Below, in pieces: positions 44,551 through 54,090 of a stretch of 64,000 nucleotides of DNA. The notes under the pieces were generated by a model that saw only the letters and a list, made by a program, of their open reading frames with translations, ran no database searches and was not told the origin of the DNA. Position 1 is the first letter of the stretch. Each line of letters begins with the position of its first letter. A program made the translations under genes and the position numbers. This DNA comes from Halorarius litoreus (GTDB lineage: Archaea > Halobacteriota > Halobacteria > Halobacteriales > Haloarculaceae). Where the stretch lies: the NCBI RefSeq assembly GCF_024362405.1, contig NZ_CP101454.1, positions 2,232,001-2,296,000 of the forward strand. The letters run 5' to 3'.

Positions 44551-45924
44551 ATGACAGAGGAAAACATTGCCACCGACGGGGGGCTCTCCGAAGAGGCCCA
44601 GCGCGTCGTAGACGAGATCGAGGAGAAGAACGTCGACTTCCTGCGCCTGCAGTTCACCGACATCCTGGGGACGGTGAAGAACGTCTCCGTTCCCGCCGAG
44701 CAGGCTGAGAAGGCGTTCACCGAAGGTATCTACTTCGACGGCTCCTCCATCGAAGGGTTCGTCCGCATCCAGGAGTCCGACATGCGGCTCAAGCCCGACC
44801 CCGAGACGTTCGCCATCCTGCCGTGGCGGAACACCGAGGAGCACGCCTCCGCGCGGCTCATCTGTGACGTCATCAACACCTCGACGGGTGAGCCGTTCGA
44901 GGGCGACCCGCGGTACATTCTGAAGCAGGCGCTCCAGCGCGCCCACGACATGGGATACACCGTCAACGCCGCGCCCGAACCCGAGTTCTTCCTGTTCGAG
45001 CACGACGAGGAGGGTCGCGCGACGACGAAGACGAACGACGCTGGCGGCTACTTCGACCTCGCGCCGAAGGACCTCGCGTCCGACGTCCGCCGTGACATCA
45101 TCTACGGCCTCGAGGACATGGGCTTCGACATCGAAGCTTCGCACCACGAGGTCGCCGAGGGCCAGCACGAGATCAACTTCACGTACGACGACGCCCTCAC
45201 GACGGCCGACAACGTCGGGACGTTCCGGACCGTGGTTCGCGCCATCGCCGCGGGGCACGACCTTCACGCGACGTTCATGCCCAAGCCCATCGCGCGCATC
45301 AACGGCTCGGGGATGCACACCCACATCTCGCTGTTCACCGAGGACGGCGAGAACGCGTTCCACTCCGACGACGACGAGTTCAACCTCTCGGAAGAAGCCA
45401 AGCAGTTCACCGCCGGCATCCTCGAGCACGCCCCGGCGCTCGCCGCCGTGACGAACCCGACGGTCAACAGCTACAAGCGCCTCGTCCCCGGCTACGAAGC
45501 CCCGGTGTACGTCGCGTGGTCCGACCGCAACCGCTCGGCGCTCATCCGCAAGCCGGCCGCCCGCGTCCCGGCCGCCTCGCGTATCGAGGCCCGCTTCCCC
45601 GACCCGTCGTGTAACCCGTATCTCGCCTTTGCCGTGCTCATCCACGCCGGTCTCGACGGCATCGAGCAGGGGCTCGACTGCCCCGATCCGGTCCGCGAGA
45701 ACATCTACGAGTTCGACGAGGAGAAGCGCGAGGAGTACGGTATCGAGACGCTCCCGACGAACCTCGGCGAGGCCGTCGACGCGCTCGAAGCCGACGAGGC
45801 CGTCTTCGAGGCGCTCGGCCCGCACATCGGGCCGAAGTTCGTCGAGGCGAAGCGCTCGGAGTTCAAGGAGTACCTCGTCGAGGTCTCCCAGTGGGAACTC
45901 GACCAGTACCTCGAGACGTTCTAA
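44551..45924 (+). CDS. glnA: Glutamine synthetase
   Basis: The 457-residue type I enzyme makes glutamine from glutamate, ammonia and ATP. The N-terminal [20 protein letters not shown] and FDGSSIEGF motifs are present, as are the ATP-binding [18 protein letters not shown] and the catalytic [11 protein letters not shown] region. The start is placed at ATG ([11 protein letters not shown]) as in related haloarchaeal enzymes; the in-frame GTG 12 bases upstream is possible. Divergent from lrp. Confidence 0.97.
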   Translation: MTEENIATDGGLSEEAQRVVDEIEEKNVDFLRLQFTDILGTVKNVSVPAEQAEKAFTEGIYFDGSSIEGFVRIQESDMRLKPDPETFAILPWRNTEEHASARLICDVINTSTGEPFEGDPRYILKQALQRAHDMGYTVNAAPEPEFFLFEHDEEGRATTKTNDAGGYFDLAPKDLASDVRRDIIYGLEDMGFDIEASHHEVAEGQHEINFTYDDALTTADNVGTFRTVVRAIAAGHDLHATFMPKPIARINGSGMHTHISLFTEDGENAFHSDDDEFNLSEEAKQFTAGILEHAPALAAVTNPTVNSYKRLVPGYEAPVYVAWSDRNRSALIRKPAARVPAASRIEARFPDPSCNPYLAFAVLIHAGLDGIEQGLDCPDPVRENIYEFDEEKREEYGIETLPTNLGEAVDALEADEAVFEALGPHIGPKFVEAKRSEFKEYLVEVSQWELDQYLETF

Positions 45925-45975
45925 CACCCACGTTCTAGAACCGTTCGCTGACCGCGACCCCGTATCCGTGGTCGC

Positions 45976-46881
45976 TCAACCCACGAGGTCTTTTCGGAGG
46001 ACACGACGCGCCGCGAGCGGTGCGCCGAGCACCGCTGCGAGCCCCAGCCCGGCCCCGACGAAGCCGACGACCGGCGTCTCGCCGGCGAAGGCCGCGCCGA
46101 TGAACACGCCGCCGACCGTGAGCGCCACGACGGCCGCGACCGCACCCTCTCGGCTGGTGACGGTGCCGGCTGCCGCTCGCTCGCCGAACACCGTCCAGCC
46201 GATGCGGCCGCCGAGCGCGCCGCCGAGCGCCGAGAGCGTGTCGACCGAGAAGTGGACGGCCGCGGCGACGGCGGCGGCGAGGACCGCGAGCGTGAACGCC
46301 CGCTTCACGTTCGCGCCGCCATCCGTCACCCAGTAGACCAGCCCCGCGTACGCGAGGCCGACGCCGACGCCGAGCAGCACGTCGCCGAGGTAGTGGACGC
46401 CGAGGACGACCCGCGACGCGGCGACGACAGCGATGACAGCGGCGGCGAGCAGGTAGCGCGTCCGGTCGCGACCGTACCGGAGGACGAGCGCCGCGCCCGC
46501 GTAGACGGCCGCGCTCCCGGTGGCGTGTCCCGAGGGGAGGCTGAACCCGTCGCCGGTCGCGAGGCTCTCGACCAGGGGAACGAGCGCAGTGGGGAGCCAC
46601 GCGATGGGACGCAGCGTCTCGGCACCCGGCGGACGAGGGTGGGCGAAGAACGCCTTGAGCCCCGCGACGACCGCGAGCGCGCCGAGGGCGATGGCGATGA
46701 CGACGGCGACCCGCTCGCGCGAGAGTGCGTCGTCGACGAGCGATTCTCCGAACGCGTACACGAGCGTGAGCGCGAGGAAGTAGAACCACAGGTCGCCGAG
46801 CTGCGTGAGCAGCGCGAACAGCAGGTACACCGCGTCGGGCAGCGACTGGAGCGCCTCCGTGACGCCGACACCGTGGCTCAT
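45976..46881 (-). CDS. PAP2-family membrane phosphatase
   Basis: The 301-residue protein has six or more helices and the three phosphatase motifs: KAFFAHPRP (Lys76-Arg83-Pro84), PSGH (116-119) and SRVVLGVHYLGD (156-167). It would remove phosphate from a lipid or polyprenyl phosphate in the membrane. The C-terminal 110 residues add more hydrophobic helices beyond the core. It lies 1 base before the end of the YihY gene on the same strand. Confidence 0.9.
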   Translation of the reverse strand: MSHGVGVTEALQSLPDAVYLLFALLTQLGDLWFYFLALTLVYAFGESLVDDALSRERVAVVIAIALGALAVVAGLKAFFAHPRPPGAETLRPIAWLPTALVPLVESLATGDGFSLPSGHATGSAAVYAGAALVLRYGRDRTRYLLAAAVIAVVAASRVVLGVHYLGDVLLGVGVGLAYAGLVYWVTDGGANVKRAFTLAVLAAAVAAAVHFSVDTLSALGGALGGRIGWTVFGERAAAGTVTSREGAVAAVVALTVGGVFIGAAFAGETPVVGFVGAGLGLAAVLGAPLAARRVLRKDLVG

Positions 46882-46882
46882 C

Positions 46883-48169
46883 TCAGCTCCGAATGTCGTC
46901 CACGCGCTCTTTCAGCTTTCCGGGCAGGCCGGCGACGCCGACGGTCACGCCGACGATGAGCATCAGCACGTAGAGGCCGAGCGTCGAGAGCCAGACGACG
47001 AGCATCGCGAGGATGGCCCAGCCACCCGAGAGGAAGTAGAACGCACCCAGCGTCATCCCGGTGCCGTACAGGAGCACGAGATACGGCCCCCAGCCGCGGG
47101 CCTTGCCCCGACGGACGCGCGAGCGAACGTACTTCTTCAGGTCACGCTCGATGTCTTCACGGTGGACCGTCCGCTCGTCGACCCGTTCTTCCATCTCCGC
47201 CAACTCCTCGCGGAGCGCTCGTATCTCCGACTCCAGTTCCTCGTCGTCGGCCACGTCTATCCCTCCGAATGTAGCCCTACCTGATAATTGCTCCCCATCT
47301 GCCGCGGCAGTCTCCGGTCGGTCCACGAGGTCACGCAGCTCCTCGGGGAGGTCGAGGTTCGTCCCCTCGTCGATGCGCCCGGCGATCACGGCGTTGAGCA
47401 CGACGCCAACCAGCAGGATGAGCCCGCCGAAGTAGAGGAACGTGACGAGCAGGAGCACGCCGCCGAGGACGCCGTACGCCTGATAGCTCGTGGCGACACC
47501 GGCGTAGATGCGAAAGCCCGTGGTGAGCGCGACCCAGCCGACCGCGGCGAACAGCGCGCCGGGGACGGCCTCGCGGACGGTGATGCCGCCGCGGTCCGGC
47601 AGCACGTAGTACAGCGGGAGGAACGCCGCGGTAAGGCCTACGAGGAGGACGACCGAGCCGACGACGTTGAACACGTCGACCCCGGCGACGACCCGGTCGA
47701 ACTGGGCGGTGGCGATGCCGACGACGAGCGTCACGACCAGCCCGAACCCCACCCCGAGTAGCGTGACGCTGGCGTCGCGCAACTGGTCGAGGAACGACTC
47801 CTCGCTCGCCGTCCCGTAGATGGTCGAGAACGCCACGTCCATCCCGCGGAACAGCTTCAGTCCGGACCACAGCAGCACTCCGATCCCGACGACGGTCGCA
47901 CCCCCCCGGCCGGCGGCGTCGGTGAGCGCGTCGACCACGAGGTCGCCGGCCTGCGGCCCGAGCGAGGCGGCCACCTCCGCACCGACCTCCGCCGCGAGTT
48001 CCGGGCCGCCGATGACCGAGGCGGCGACGAGCGCGAGCAGCATCAGCGGCAGCAGCGAGATGAAGCCGTAGTACGCGAGGCTGGCCGCGATGAACGTAAT
48101 CCGGTCCGAGCGGACGGCCTCCACGACCGCCCGGCCCAGCGAGACCAGTCCAGGAGCCTGTCGATTCAC
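46883..48169 (-). CDS. YihY/BrkB family membrane protein
   Basis: The 428-residue protein uses GTG. The first 260 residues hold about six membrane helices with the YihY-type N-terminus SLAYYGFISLLPLMLLALVA. A soluble region (about 265-350) with a short coiled coil (ELESEIRALREELAEMEERV) is followed by two more helices near the C-terminus. The long soluble insert and extra helices are additions to the bacterial core. Function is unknown. It abuts the PAP2 gene downstream, so the two may form an operon. Confidence 0.88.
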   Translation of the reverse strand: MNRQAPGLVSLGRAVVEAVRSDRITFIAASLAYYGFISLLPLMLLALVAASVIGGPELAAEVGAEVAASLGPQAGDLVVDALTDAAGRGGATVVGIGVLLWSGLKLFRGMDVAFSTIYGTASEESFLDQLRDASVTLLGVGFGLVVTLVVGIATAQFDRVVAGVDVFNVVGSVVLLVGLTAAFLPLYYVLPDRGGITVREAVPGALFAAVGWVALTTGFRIYAGVATSYQAYGVLGGVLLLVTFLYFGGLILLVGVVLNAVIAGRIDEGTNLDLPEELRDLVDRPETAAADGEQLSGRATFGGIDVADDEELESEIRALREELAEMEERVDERTVHREDIERDLKKYVRSRVRRGKARGWGPYLVLLYGTGMTLGAFYFLSGGWAILAMLVVWLSTLGLYVLMLIVGVTVGVAGLPGKLKERVDDIRS

Positions 48170-48214
48170 GTCTCCTGGTTCTCGCCTCGGCTACAAATAC
48201 GTCGTGGGATGCGA

Positions 48215-49339
48215 CTACAGCACGGCGTCGCGAATCTCCTCGACCGACGCCGGCGTCTTGAACGTCGTCCCACCGTAGTGGCTCCGCGAGGCCTCGTGGC
48301 CCGCCGCCCGGAGTTCGTCGAGGAACTCGTCCATGCCGATGGCGGGTTCGCCCCACAGCCCGTACAGCTCGTGCTGGTCGTAGTGGGTCGGCTCGTGGAG
48401 TTCGCCACCGAGTCGGTCGAGGAGCTTCCGCGCACGCTTCGCCGACCCCATCCCGTCGGTGACGCGCTCGCGGACCGCCGCCACGAACCCGGCGCCGTGC
48501 GTGTCGCCGAGCCAGATGGGCCCCGCCGTCTGCACGTCGCCGCCGCAGTGGGGGCACGCGTCGTGCGGGTCGGCGATGAGCCCCTTCGAACAGACGCGCC
48601 AGAGACACTCGCGGCACCAGTCGACGTACCCCAGGTCGTCTATCTTCGCGTTCGCCCGCTGTGCCCCGGTGTCGAGTGCGAGATACGTCCGGACGTAGTG
48701 GCTCGTCGCGTGGGTCAACACGGGCGTCGCGGCCACGTCGTAGCGCGCGGCGGTCCGGACACACGCCGACAGCAGCACACGGACGCCCATCTCGCTGTGG
48801 AAGTCGGTGTTCCGCGGGACCGTCCCGTACTTCCGAACGCCGCTCTCGAAGTGCGCGCCACACAGCGGCGCGGTGTCGGTCGCCGTCACACACAGCAGGT
48901 CGCGCGCCGAGTTGCAGGCCGCGTCGAGGAACGGGATCGGCGTCCCGAACGGGTCGAGGTCGACCACGTCGTGCCACGACTCGTGCATGTGGGCGTTCGC
49001 GTTCGCCCGGACGCACTCGCCGTCCAGGTCGTTGTTCGCGAAGTTCTCGCGCGCGAGAGCCACGGCCTCGTCGTCGATGTCGACACAGGTCGTGTCCCAG
49101 CCGGCGTCCGCCGCTCGCAGGCCACGAATCCCCGAAGCGGCCATCGCGTCGAGATACGACCCCGTGCCGGCCTCGATGCCCGGACACTCTCCGTCGGCGA
49201 CGGCCCCGAGGACGGCTACGGTCACGTCGCGGTTCAACTCCTGGGTCGGGTTGTAGAACACGTCGTCGCCCGCGCCCTCGCTCGCGCCGTGGCGCGCCTC
49301 GGGGATGGACAGCGTCACGTGGCCCTCGGTGACCTCCAT
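48215..49339 (-). CDS. trm1: tRNA (guanine(26)-N2)-dimethyltransferase
   Basis: The 374-residue enzyme adds two methyl groups to G26 of tRNA. The sequence [10 protein letters not shown], the SAM motif [14 protein letters not shown], and the catalytic [15 protein letters not shown] are all typical of Trm1. A zinc ribbon near 240-265 (CRECLWRVC, then CPHCGGDV) is also expected. The start at [15 protein letters not shown] is the usual N-terminus. It is divergent from the SWIM-protein gene. Confidence 0.95.
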   Translation of the reverse strand: MEVTEGHVTLSIPEARHGASEGAGDDVFYNPTQELNRDVTVAVLGAVADGECPGIEAGTGSYLDAMAASGIRGLRAADAGWDTTCVDIDDEAVALARENFANNDLDGECVRANANAHMHESWHDVVDLDPFGTPIPFLDAACNSARDLLCVTATDTAPLCGAHFESGVRKYGTVPRNTDFHSEMGVRVLLSACVRTAARYDVAATPVLTHATSHYVRTYLALDTGAQRANAKIDDLGYVDWCRECLWRVCSKGLIADPHDACPHCGGDVQTAGPIWLGDTHGAGFVAAVRERVTDGMGSAKRARKLLDRLGGELHEPTHYDQHELYGLWGEPAIGMDEFLDELRAAGHEASRSHYGGTTFKTPASVEEIRDAVL

Positions 49340-49430
49340 ACCTCGGAGTCCGCCCGCCGGCGAATAAGCGACACGGATGCCGACGCTCCCGGTTCCATAC
49401 CCTTTTGCCATCCCGCCGAGAACTCCGGAC

Positions 49431-49778
49431 GTGAACGCGGTCGAGGCGTGGCAGACGGCGCTCGACGACTCGGGGGAGCTCTCCCCCGACGTAGTCGACC
49501 GCATCCTCAAACTCCACGGCGAGCGCGGCGCGAAGGCCATCGAAGCCGTCGCCGAGGAGCGCGTCAAGGAGTACAACGACTTCACCGTCGTCGTCGGCCA
49601 CGAGGACGAGTACGTCGTCGAGGACGGCGCCTGCCAGTGCCGCGACGCGCAGTACAACCTCGACGCCGACGACCCCACGGCGCTCTGCTGGCACGTCATC
49701 GCGGTCCACATCGCCGAGCGCGTCGGCAAGGTCGACTACCACGACATGTGGTACTCGGACGTCAGGGAATTCCTCTAG
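49431..49778 (+). CDS. Small SWIM zinc-finger protein
   Basis: With the GTG at 49431 the protein has 115 residues ([20 protein letters not shown]). Cys68, Cys70, Cys86 and His88 form the CxC...CxH pattern of a SWIM zinc finger (GACQCRDAQ and ALCWHVI). A longer ATG start at 49377 adds 18 residues of unconserved sequence, and the CATACCCTTTT promoter-like element lies inside that extension, so it was not chosen. SWIM domains bind DNA, RNA or proteins; the partner is unknown. Confidence 0.75.
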   Translation: MNAVEAWQTALDDSGELSPDVVDRILKLHGERGAKAIEAVAEERVKEYNDFTVVVGHEDEYVVEDGACQCRDAQYNLDADDPTALCWHVIAVHIAERVGKVDYHDMWYSDVREFL

Positions 49779-50007
49779 CACTTTTTGCGCGAGGGCTTCA
49801 GCCCTGCGGGCCTCAGCCCCCCGTCGTCGGATTCCGCTGGAATCCGACGGGCTATCGGACCGCGCCGCGGTCCGATAACGGCAAAAACTTGCGGAAAATA
49901 GCGCCTGCGGCGCGTCGGTCCGCGGGCGCTACCGCGCCTCACTTCGTTCGGCGCGGAGAACCGCTCGGCCTTCGGCCTCGCGGATGCTGCTCGATGCGTT
50001 CGTCGCC
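49779..50007. terminator. Convergent intergenic region with two perfect palindromes
   Basis: Two perfect hairpins follow each other: arms of 11 bases with a 3-base loop at 49825-49849 (stem CGTCGGATTCC) and arms of 12 bases around one base at 49853-49877 (stem TATCGGACCGCG). A CTTTTTGCG run is at about 49782-49790 and a CAAAAACTT run at 49882-49890, so T-rich tracts are available on both strands. The region lies between two convergent genes and is probably a two-way terminator. Confidence 0.6.
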
Positions 50008-50820
50008 TTACGCCACCACCTCCCCCTCGCCCGTCGCGAGTTCCTCTGGTGCCAACCGCCGGGCGGTGGCACGGTGCCGTTCGAACACGTCTTTGACCCA
50101 CTCGACGACCGTCTCGTCGGTGGTCTCGATGAGCCCCTCCGTGATGTTCTGGTCGTTGCGGACGATGAGACACGCCAGCCCGTCGTGGAACATGACGGGG
50201 TGTTCGATGGGCCCCTCGTAGACGTAGACATCCGAGCGGTCCGCGGCGACGATGGCCGCGAACTTCTCGGCGGCGTCGGAGGCCATGGCCTTCTCGATGA
50301 CGACCGGGGCGAACACCGCCTCGAACGTCTGGTCCCCCTCGACGACAGCCTCGTACCGACCGTCGATACACGGCTCGGGGAAGAAGTCCGTGAGGCTCAG
50401 GCCTGCGTCGGTGGTGAGTTCGATTTCGCGGACGCGCGAGACCACCGCGAAGGGGTTCTCGTGGGTCGCACGCGTCACCCTCGCGTCGGCCAACTGTTCG
50501 ACGCCGATGCCGATGTCGTCGAGCGGGACGCCCGGGAGCAGTTCGTGGAGGTCACGGGCCGCCGCCATGTCGCGGTGGAGTCCGTCGAAGCTCCGCGCGA
50601 CGAACGACCCCAGCGCCGTCAGCGCGTACTCGTGGCCGTTCCTGACGAGCCAGCCCCGCTCCTCGAACGCCTGCAGCATGCGGCCGACGGTGGCCGACGA
50701 CGCCCCTGTCACGTCGCGGAGATCGGCGCGTGAACGTGGCCCGTCGGCGAGTGCGGACATCACCACCGCACGGTGCTCCGAGTCCGCGAGAAAGCGGATG
50801 TCGTCGAGCGCGTCGTCCAT
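50008..50820 (-). CDS. Winged-helix regulator with FilR1-type sensor domain
   Basis: The 270-residue protein has an N-terminal winged helix (DIRFLADSEHRAVVMSALA, then SATVGRMLQAFEERGWLV). A C-terminal domain of about 150 residues includes EKFAAIVAADRSDVYVYEGP and IVRNDQNITEGLIETTDE, typical of archaeal methanogenesis-regulator-like (FilR1) proteins. It may regulate the downstream or divergent genes, including the acyl-CoA dehydrogenase 186 bases upstream on the same strand. The ligand is unknown. Confidence 0.82.
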   Translation of the reverse strand: MDDALDDIRFLADSEHRAVVMSALADGPRSRADLRDVTGASSATVGRMLQAFEERGWLVRNGHEYALTALGSFVARSFDGLHRDMAAARDLHELLPGVPLDDIGIGVEQLADARVTRATHENPFAVVSRVREIELTTDAGLSLTDFFPEPCIDGRYEAVVEGDQTFEAVFAPVVIEKAMASDAAEKFAAIVAADRSDVYVYEGPIEHPVMFHDGLACLIVRNDQNITEGLIETTDETVVEWVKDVFERHRATARRLAPEELATGEGEVVA

Positions 50821-51006
50821 GCGATATGTTGGCAGTCCTCTACGATGGCCGTTCGTACCCACTCCCTCAACAATAGCTGTTCGTGCTCACCAGGTGACAT
50901 CCGGATACTGGTTGCGTGGATTGCACGACCAATCAGCACGTCGTCGCACAACGTCCCCACGTCGAGTTTCAGCAGTTGTCCGGCGGCGTCTACCCGCCGG
51001 GCTTCC

Positions 51007-52224
51007 TCAGGCGTCGAACCGGGTTACCGGGTCCAGTTCGGCGGAGTCGGGGTCGGCGAACACGTCGCGGGCGATGGTCCGGCGGTGGACCTCGTCGGCG
51101 CCGTCGATGATGCGGAACGCCCGCACCGACTCGTAGAAGTCCGCGAGCGGGAGGTCCTTGCCGATGCCGTTCCCGCCACAGAGCTGGAGCGACGTGTCGA
51201 TGACGTCCTGACAGACGTTCGCCGTGAACGTCTTGCTCATCGACACCTCGACGCGAGCCTGCTCGCCGGCGGCGATGCGGTCGGCGGTCGTCCGCACCAG
51301 CGACCGCGCGGCCGTGAGTCGGGTCGCGGCGTCCGCGAGGGCGTTTCTGGGACCCTGCTTCGCCGCGAGCGGCTCGCCGAACGCTTCGCGCTCGGAGAGG
51401 TACGCGGTGGCGACGTCGATGGACCGCTGTGCCATCCCCGAGAATCGCATACAGTGGGTGAGTCGGGCGGGGCCGAGTCGCTCCTGGACGTGCTGGAAGC
51501 CCTTCCCCTCCTCGCCGAGCAGGTGCTCTTCGGGGACGCGCACGCCGTCGTACTTGATTTCGGCGTGGCCCGTCCCCGTCATCTCGCTCCCGAGGTGCGG
51601 GACGTCCCGGACCACCTCGACCCCGGGCGCATCGGACGGCACGATGAACACCGAACAGCCCTCGTAGGGGTGCGCCTCGAGGTCGGTGCGGGCGAACACC
51701 AGCAGCACGTCGGCCTCCAGTCCCTGCGTGGTCCACCACTTGTGGCCGTCGATGACCCACTCGTCGCCGTCCTTCTCGGCACGCGTCTTGATCATCTTCG
51801 GGTCCGACCCGGCCCCTTGCATCGGCTCGGTCATCGAGAACCCCGACCGGATCTCACCCGCGACGAGCGGCTTCAGATACTGCTCCTTCTGGAGCTGCGT
51901 CCCCTGCAGTTCCAGGAGGTGCATGTTCCCCTCGTCGGGTGCGTCGACGCGCATCGCCGTCGCCCCGAGCAGCGACCGGCCGGCCTGCTCGAACGCCGGC
52001 AGCACGTCCCGGAAGTCGTGGCCCATCCCGCCCCACTCCTCGCGGATCTGCGGGCAGTAGATGTCGTACTCGCGGGCCGCCGCGCGCAGTTCCTTCACCG
52101 TCCCGCGGGAGATCGCGGTGTCACCTCTGAGCTGGCGCTCTTTCGGGATGACCACGTCGTCCATCAGTGCCCGTGCCCGGGCAGCCAGTTCCTCGGCCGT
52201 CTCGGAGTCGTCGAACGAGACCAT
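51007..52224 (-). CDS. Acyl-CoA dehydrogenase
   Basis: The 405-residue flavoenzyme introduces a double bond into an acyl-CoA using FAD. The family signatures FSMTEPMQGAGSDPKMI near residues 130-146 and SLQLCGGNGIGKDLPLADFY near 350-368 are visible. The N-terminal helical domain (about 1-120) is also clear. The chain length or branched-chain substrate cannot be read. Haloarchaea use such enzymes in fatty-acid and branched-chain amino acid breakdown. Confidence 0.93.
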   Translation of the reverse strand: MVSFDDSETAEELAARARALMDDVVIPKERQLRGDTAISRGTVKELRAAAREYDIYCPQIREEWGGMGHDFRDVLPAFEQAGRSLLGATAMRVDAPDEGNMHLLELQGTQLQKEQYLKPLVAGEIRSGFSMTEPMQGAGSDPKMIKTRAEKDGDEWVIDGHKWWTTQGLEADVLLVFARTDLEAHPYEGCSVFIVPSDAPGVEVVRDVPHLGSEMTGTGHAEIKYDGVRVPEEHLLGEEGKGFQHVQERLGPARLTHCMRFSGMAQRSIDVATAYLSEREAFGEPLAAKQGPRNALADAATRLTAARSLVRTTADRIAAGEQARVEVSMSKTFTANVCQDVIDTSLQLCGGNGIGKDLPLADFYESVRAFRIIDGADEVHRRTIARDVFADPDSAELDPVTRFDA

Positions 52225-52340
52225 AGCTGAGACTCAGGCATCTGGGTGAAAGATGTGGTGGCGAGTACCACCGCGTGAGAATCGTGCGTGGGGGTGGTCG
52301 TGCGTGGCGACCGGTGCGTCCAGCAGGCAGTCGCGTGTGG

Positions 52341-53261
52341 TTACGCGCCCCCGCTGTCCTGCGTGACGATGAGGTCGAACGGCGTGCTCGCTGGCTCGTC
52401 GTCAGGGGTGAGATAGCCCGCGGCGAACGCCGAGTAGACGGTGCCGCCTTCGAGCGTGAGGTCGAACGAGGCGGCCACCTCGCCGTCGTTCTCCGGGGTG
52501 TCGCCGCGGATCTCGACCGTGTAGTCGCCGGCCGGAACCTCGACGTCGCCGGAGCCACCGTACGCGACGCCATCGAAGAGGACCGTGTCGCCCGCGGTGA
52601 TGTCGACGGCCGGTGCGTCCGGTGAGGCGTGGACGGCGCGGACGCGGGCTGTCTCGCTGTCGGGCGCCTCGTTGTTGTCCATGAGCACGAGCGGCTCGAA
52701 CGGCTGGTCGGCGTCCTCGCCGACTTCGCCGATCGCGGCGACGGTGTAGTCCGTTCCGGCCTCGGCTGTGACCTCGCCCTCGAAGACGGACGTGTCGGGG
52801 TCACCAGCCGCCGTAATCTCGACCGTGTGCGCGCCCGCAGCCACCTCGAGGTAGTCGCTTACCGTGCCGAACGCCACGTCTTCGAGTACGGCCGAGTCGT
52901 CGACGTAGACGTCTACGTTGGGCGCGTTCGGCGAGAGGTGCGCGACGCGAACGCGGGCGTCACCGCCCGCCTCGGTTTCGGTCTCTGCTTCGGTCTCCCC
53001 TTCGGTCTCGGTCTCCGGCGCCTCCGTGGTCGTTTCGGTCATCTCGCCTCCCTCTGTCGGGGAGGTGGTCACGCCACCGTCGGCCGTCGTCGTCCCGTTG
53101 CCGGTCCCCACGCCCGTACCCGGGCTCCCACAGCCAGCGACGAGTGTGGCGATACCGAGCGCACCCGAGGTCACGAGGAACCGTCGTCGGTTCACGGGGG
53201 ACTGCGCTCGCTCGCTCGACTCGACTGTACCGGAGTTTTCTGCCGCATTTCTTTCAGACAT
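52341..53261 (-). CDS. Tat-exported lipoprotein with two DUF4397 domains
   Basis: The 306-residue protein has a twin-arginine signal (VNRRRFLVTSGALGIATLVA) with lipobox Cys44. An acidic Thr/Glu-rich linker (about 50-97) leads to two related beta domains at about 98-200 (VRVAHLSPNAPNVDVYVDDS) and 200-306 (VRAVHASPDAPAVDITAGDT), the DUF4397 signature. It would be folded before export and anchored to the outer membrane face. Binding target unknown. Confidence 0.87.
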   Translation of the reverse strand: MSERNAAENSGTVESSERAQSPVNRRRFLVTSGALGIATLVAGCGSPGTGVGTGNGTTTADGGVTTSPTEGGEMTETTTEAPETETEGETEAETETEAGGDARVRVAHLSPNAPNVDVYVDDSAVLEDVAFGTVSDYLEVAAGAHTVEITAAGDPDTSVFEGEVTAEAGTDYTVAAIGEVGEDADQPFEPLVLMDNNEAPDSETARVRAVHASPDAPAVDITAGDTVLFDGVAYGGSGDVEVPAGDYTVEIRGDTPENDGEVAASFDLTLEGGTVYSAFAAGYLTPDDEPASTPFDLIVTQDSGGA

Positions 53262-53343
53262 CGGCTCCGGCGATGAACGCTACGGGTTTTGTTATGGGCC
53301 GCGTCTGGCGAGGTGGTCGAGCCTGTGATTTCCTAAGGTTGAC

Positions 53344-54090
53344 TTACGAGAACAGCCCGCCTCGGTACGACCGTAGCGCGCTTTCGGCGCAGGGGGAGAA
53401 CCGCATCGCCAGCCGTCGTCGCCTATCGTCAGCTTTCACCGCGCCCCCGCGACAGATACCGGCAGGCAACTGGTCCGCACGGAGCTCGTCGGGCGCCCAG
53501 GCGTAGCCGCTCACCATCGGCGAGACCGTGACCGTGTCGCCGTCGACGGCGACCGACCCGTGTCCGTGGTCGAGTCCGAGCGCGTGGCCCACCTCGTGGA
53601 CGAGCAGCTGTGTGACCGCCGCGGGGACGCCGTAGTCGACGACGGCTGGCGACTCGTCTGCGGGGGGCATCGCCGCCAGGAACCGGGCCCCGGGGACGGC
53701 CGCGATGTGGTCGAAGGCGTAGCCCGCAGTCGGTCGCGCCACCGCACCGTCGGTCAGGAGCAGGTTCACGTCGCGGACCGGGTCGACCGCCGACGCGCCA
53801 GCGACACCCGCGACCACCCGCTTCGGCCACGCCTCCCGTTCGACGTGCTGGTCGCTTCCATCGAAGCGGAGCGGCTCCTCCTCGTACGACACCGCGACGT
53901 CGTGGCCGGTGGCCTCCAGTGCCTGTCGGACGTACCCCGCCGCACGCTTCTGGGCGGAGGGCCGAGCCGCGGCTTCCTCAGTCTGCCATATCCGCACGAC
54001 GAGTGGCTCGGCCGGTGCGCGCGTCGTCCGGTCCGCGATGCCCAGCGACGCCACTGCGCCGACCGCCGACAGCAGCGTCCGTCGTTTCAC
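53344..54090 (-). CDS. Exported matrixin-like zinc metalloprotease
   Basis: The 248-residue protein uses GTG and has a Tat-like signal (KRRTLLSAVGAVASLG). The zinc motif HEVGHALGLDH at 165-175 fits the HExxHxxGxxH metzincin signature, and PMVSGY at 191-196 is in the position of the Met-turn. The family usually cleaves extracellular proteins. No pro-domain with a cysteine switch is recognised. The DUF4397 lipoprotein gene lies downstream on the same strand. Confidence 0.8.
   Translation of the reverse strand: MKRRTLLSAVGAVASLGIADRTTRAPAEPLVVRIWQTEEAAARPSAQKRAAGYVRQALEATGHDVAVSYEEEPLRFDGSDQHVEREAWPKRVVAGVAGASAVDPVRDVNLLLTDGAVARPTAGYAFDHIAAVPGARFLAAMPPADESPAVVDYGVPAAVTQLLVHEVGHALGLDHGHGSVAVDGDTVTVSPMVSGYAWAPDELRADQLPAGICRGGAVKADDRRRRLAMRFSPCAESALRSYRGGLFS

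Noticed and set aside
47331..49781. 816-codon open frame on the minus strand
   Set aside because: It is Arg/Gly-rich with no domain and overlaps the YihY and trm1 genes in another frame; a GC-driven shadow.
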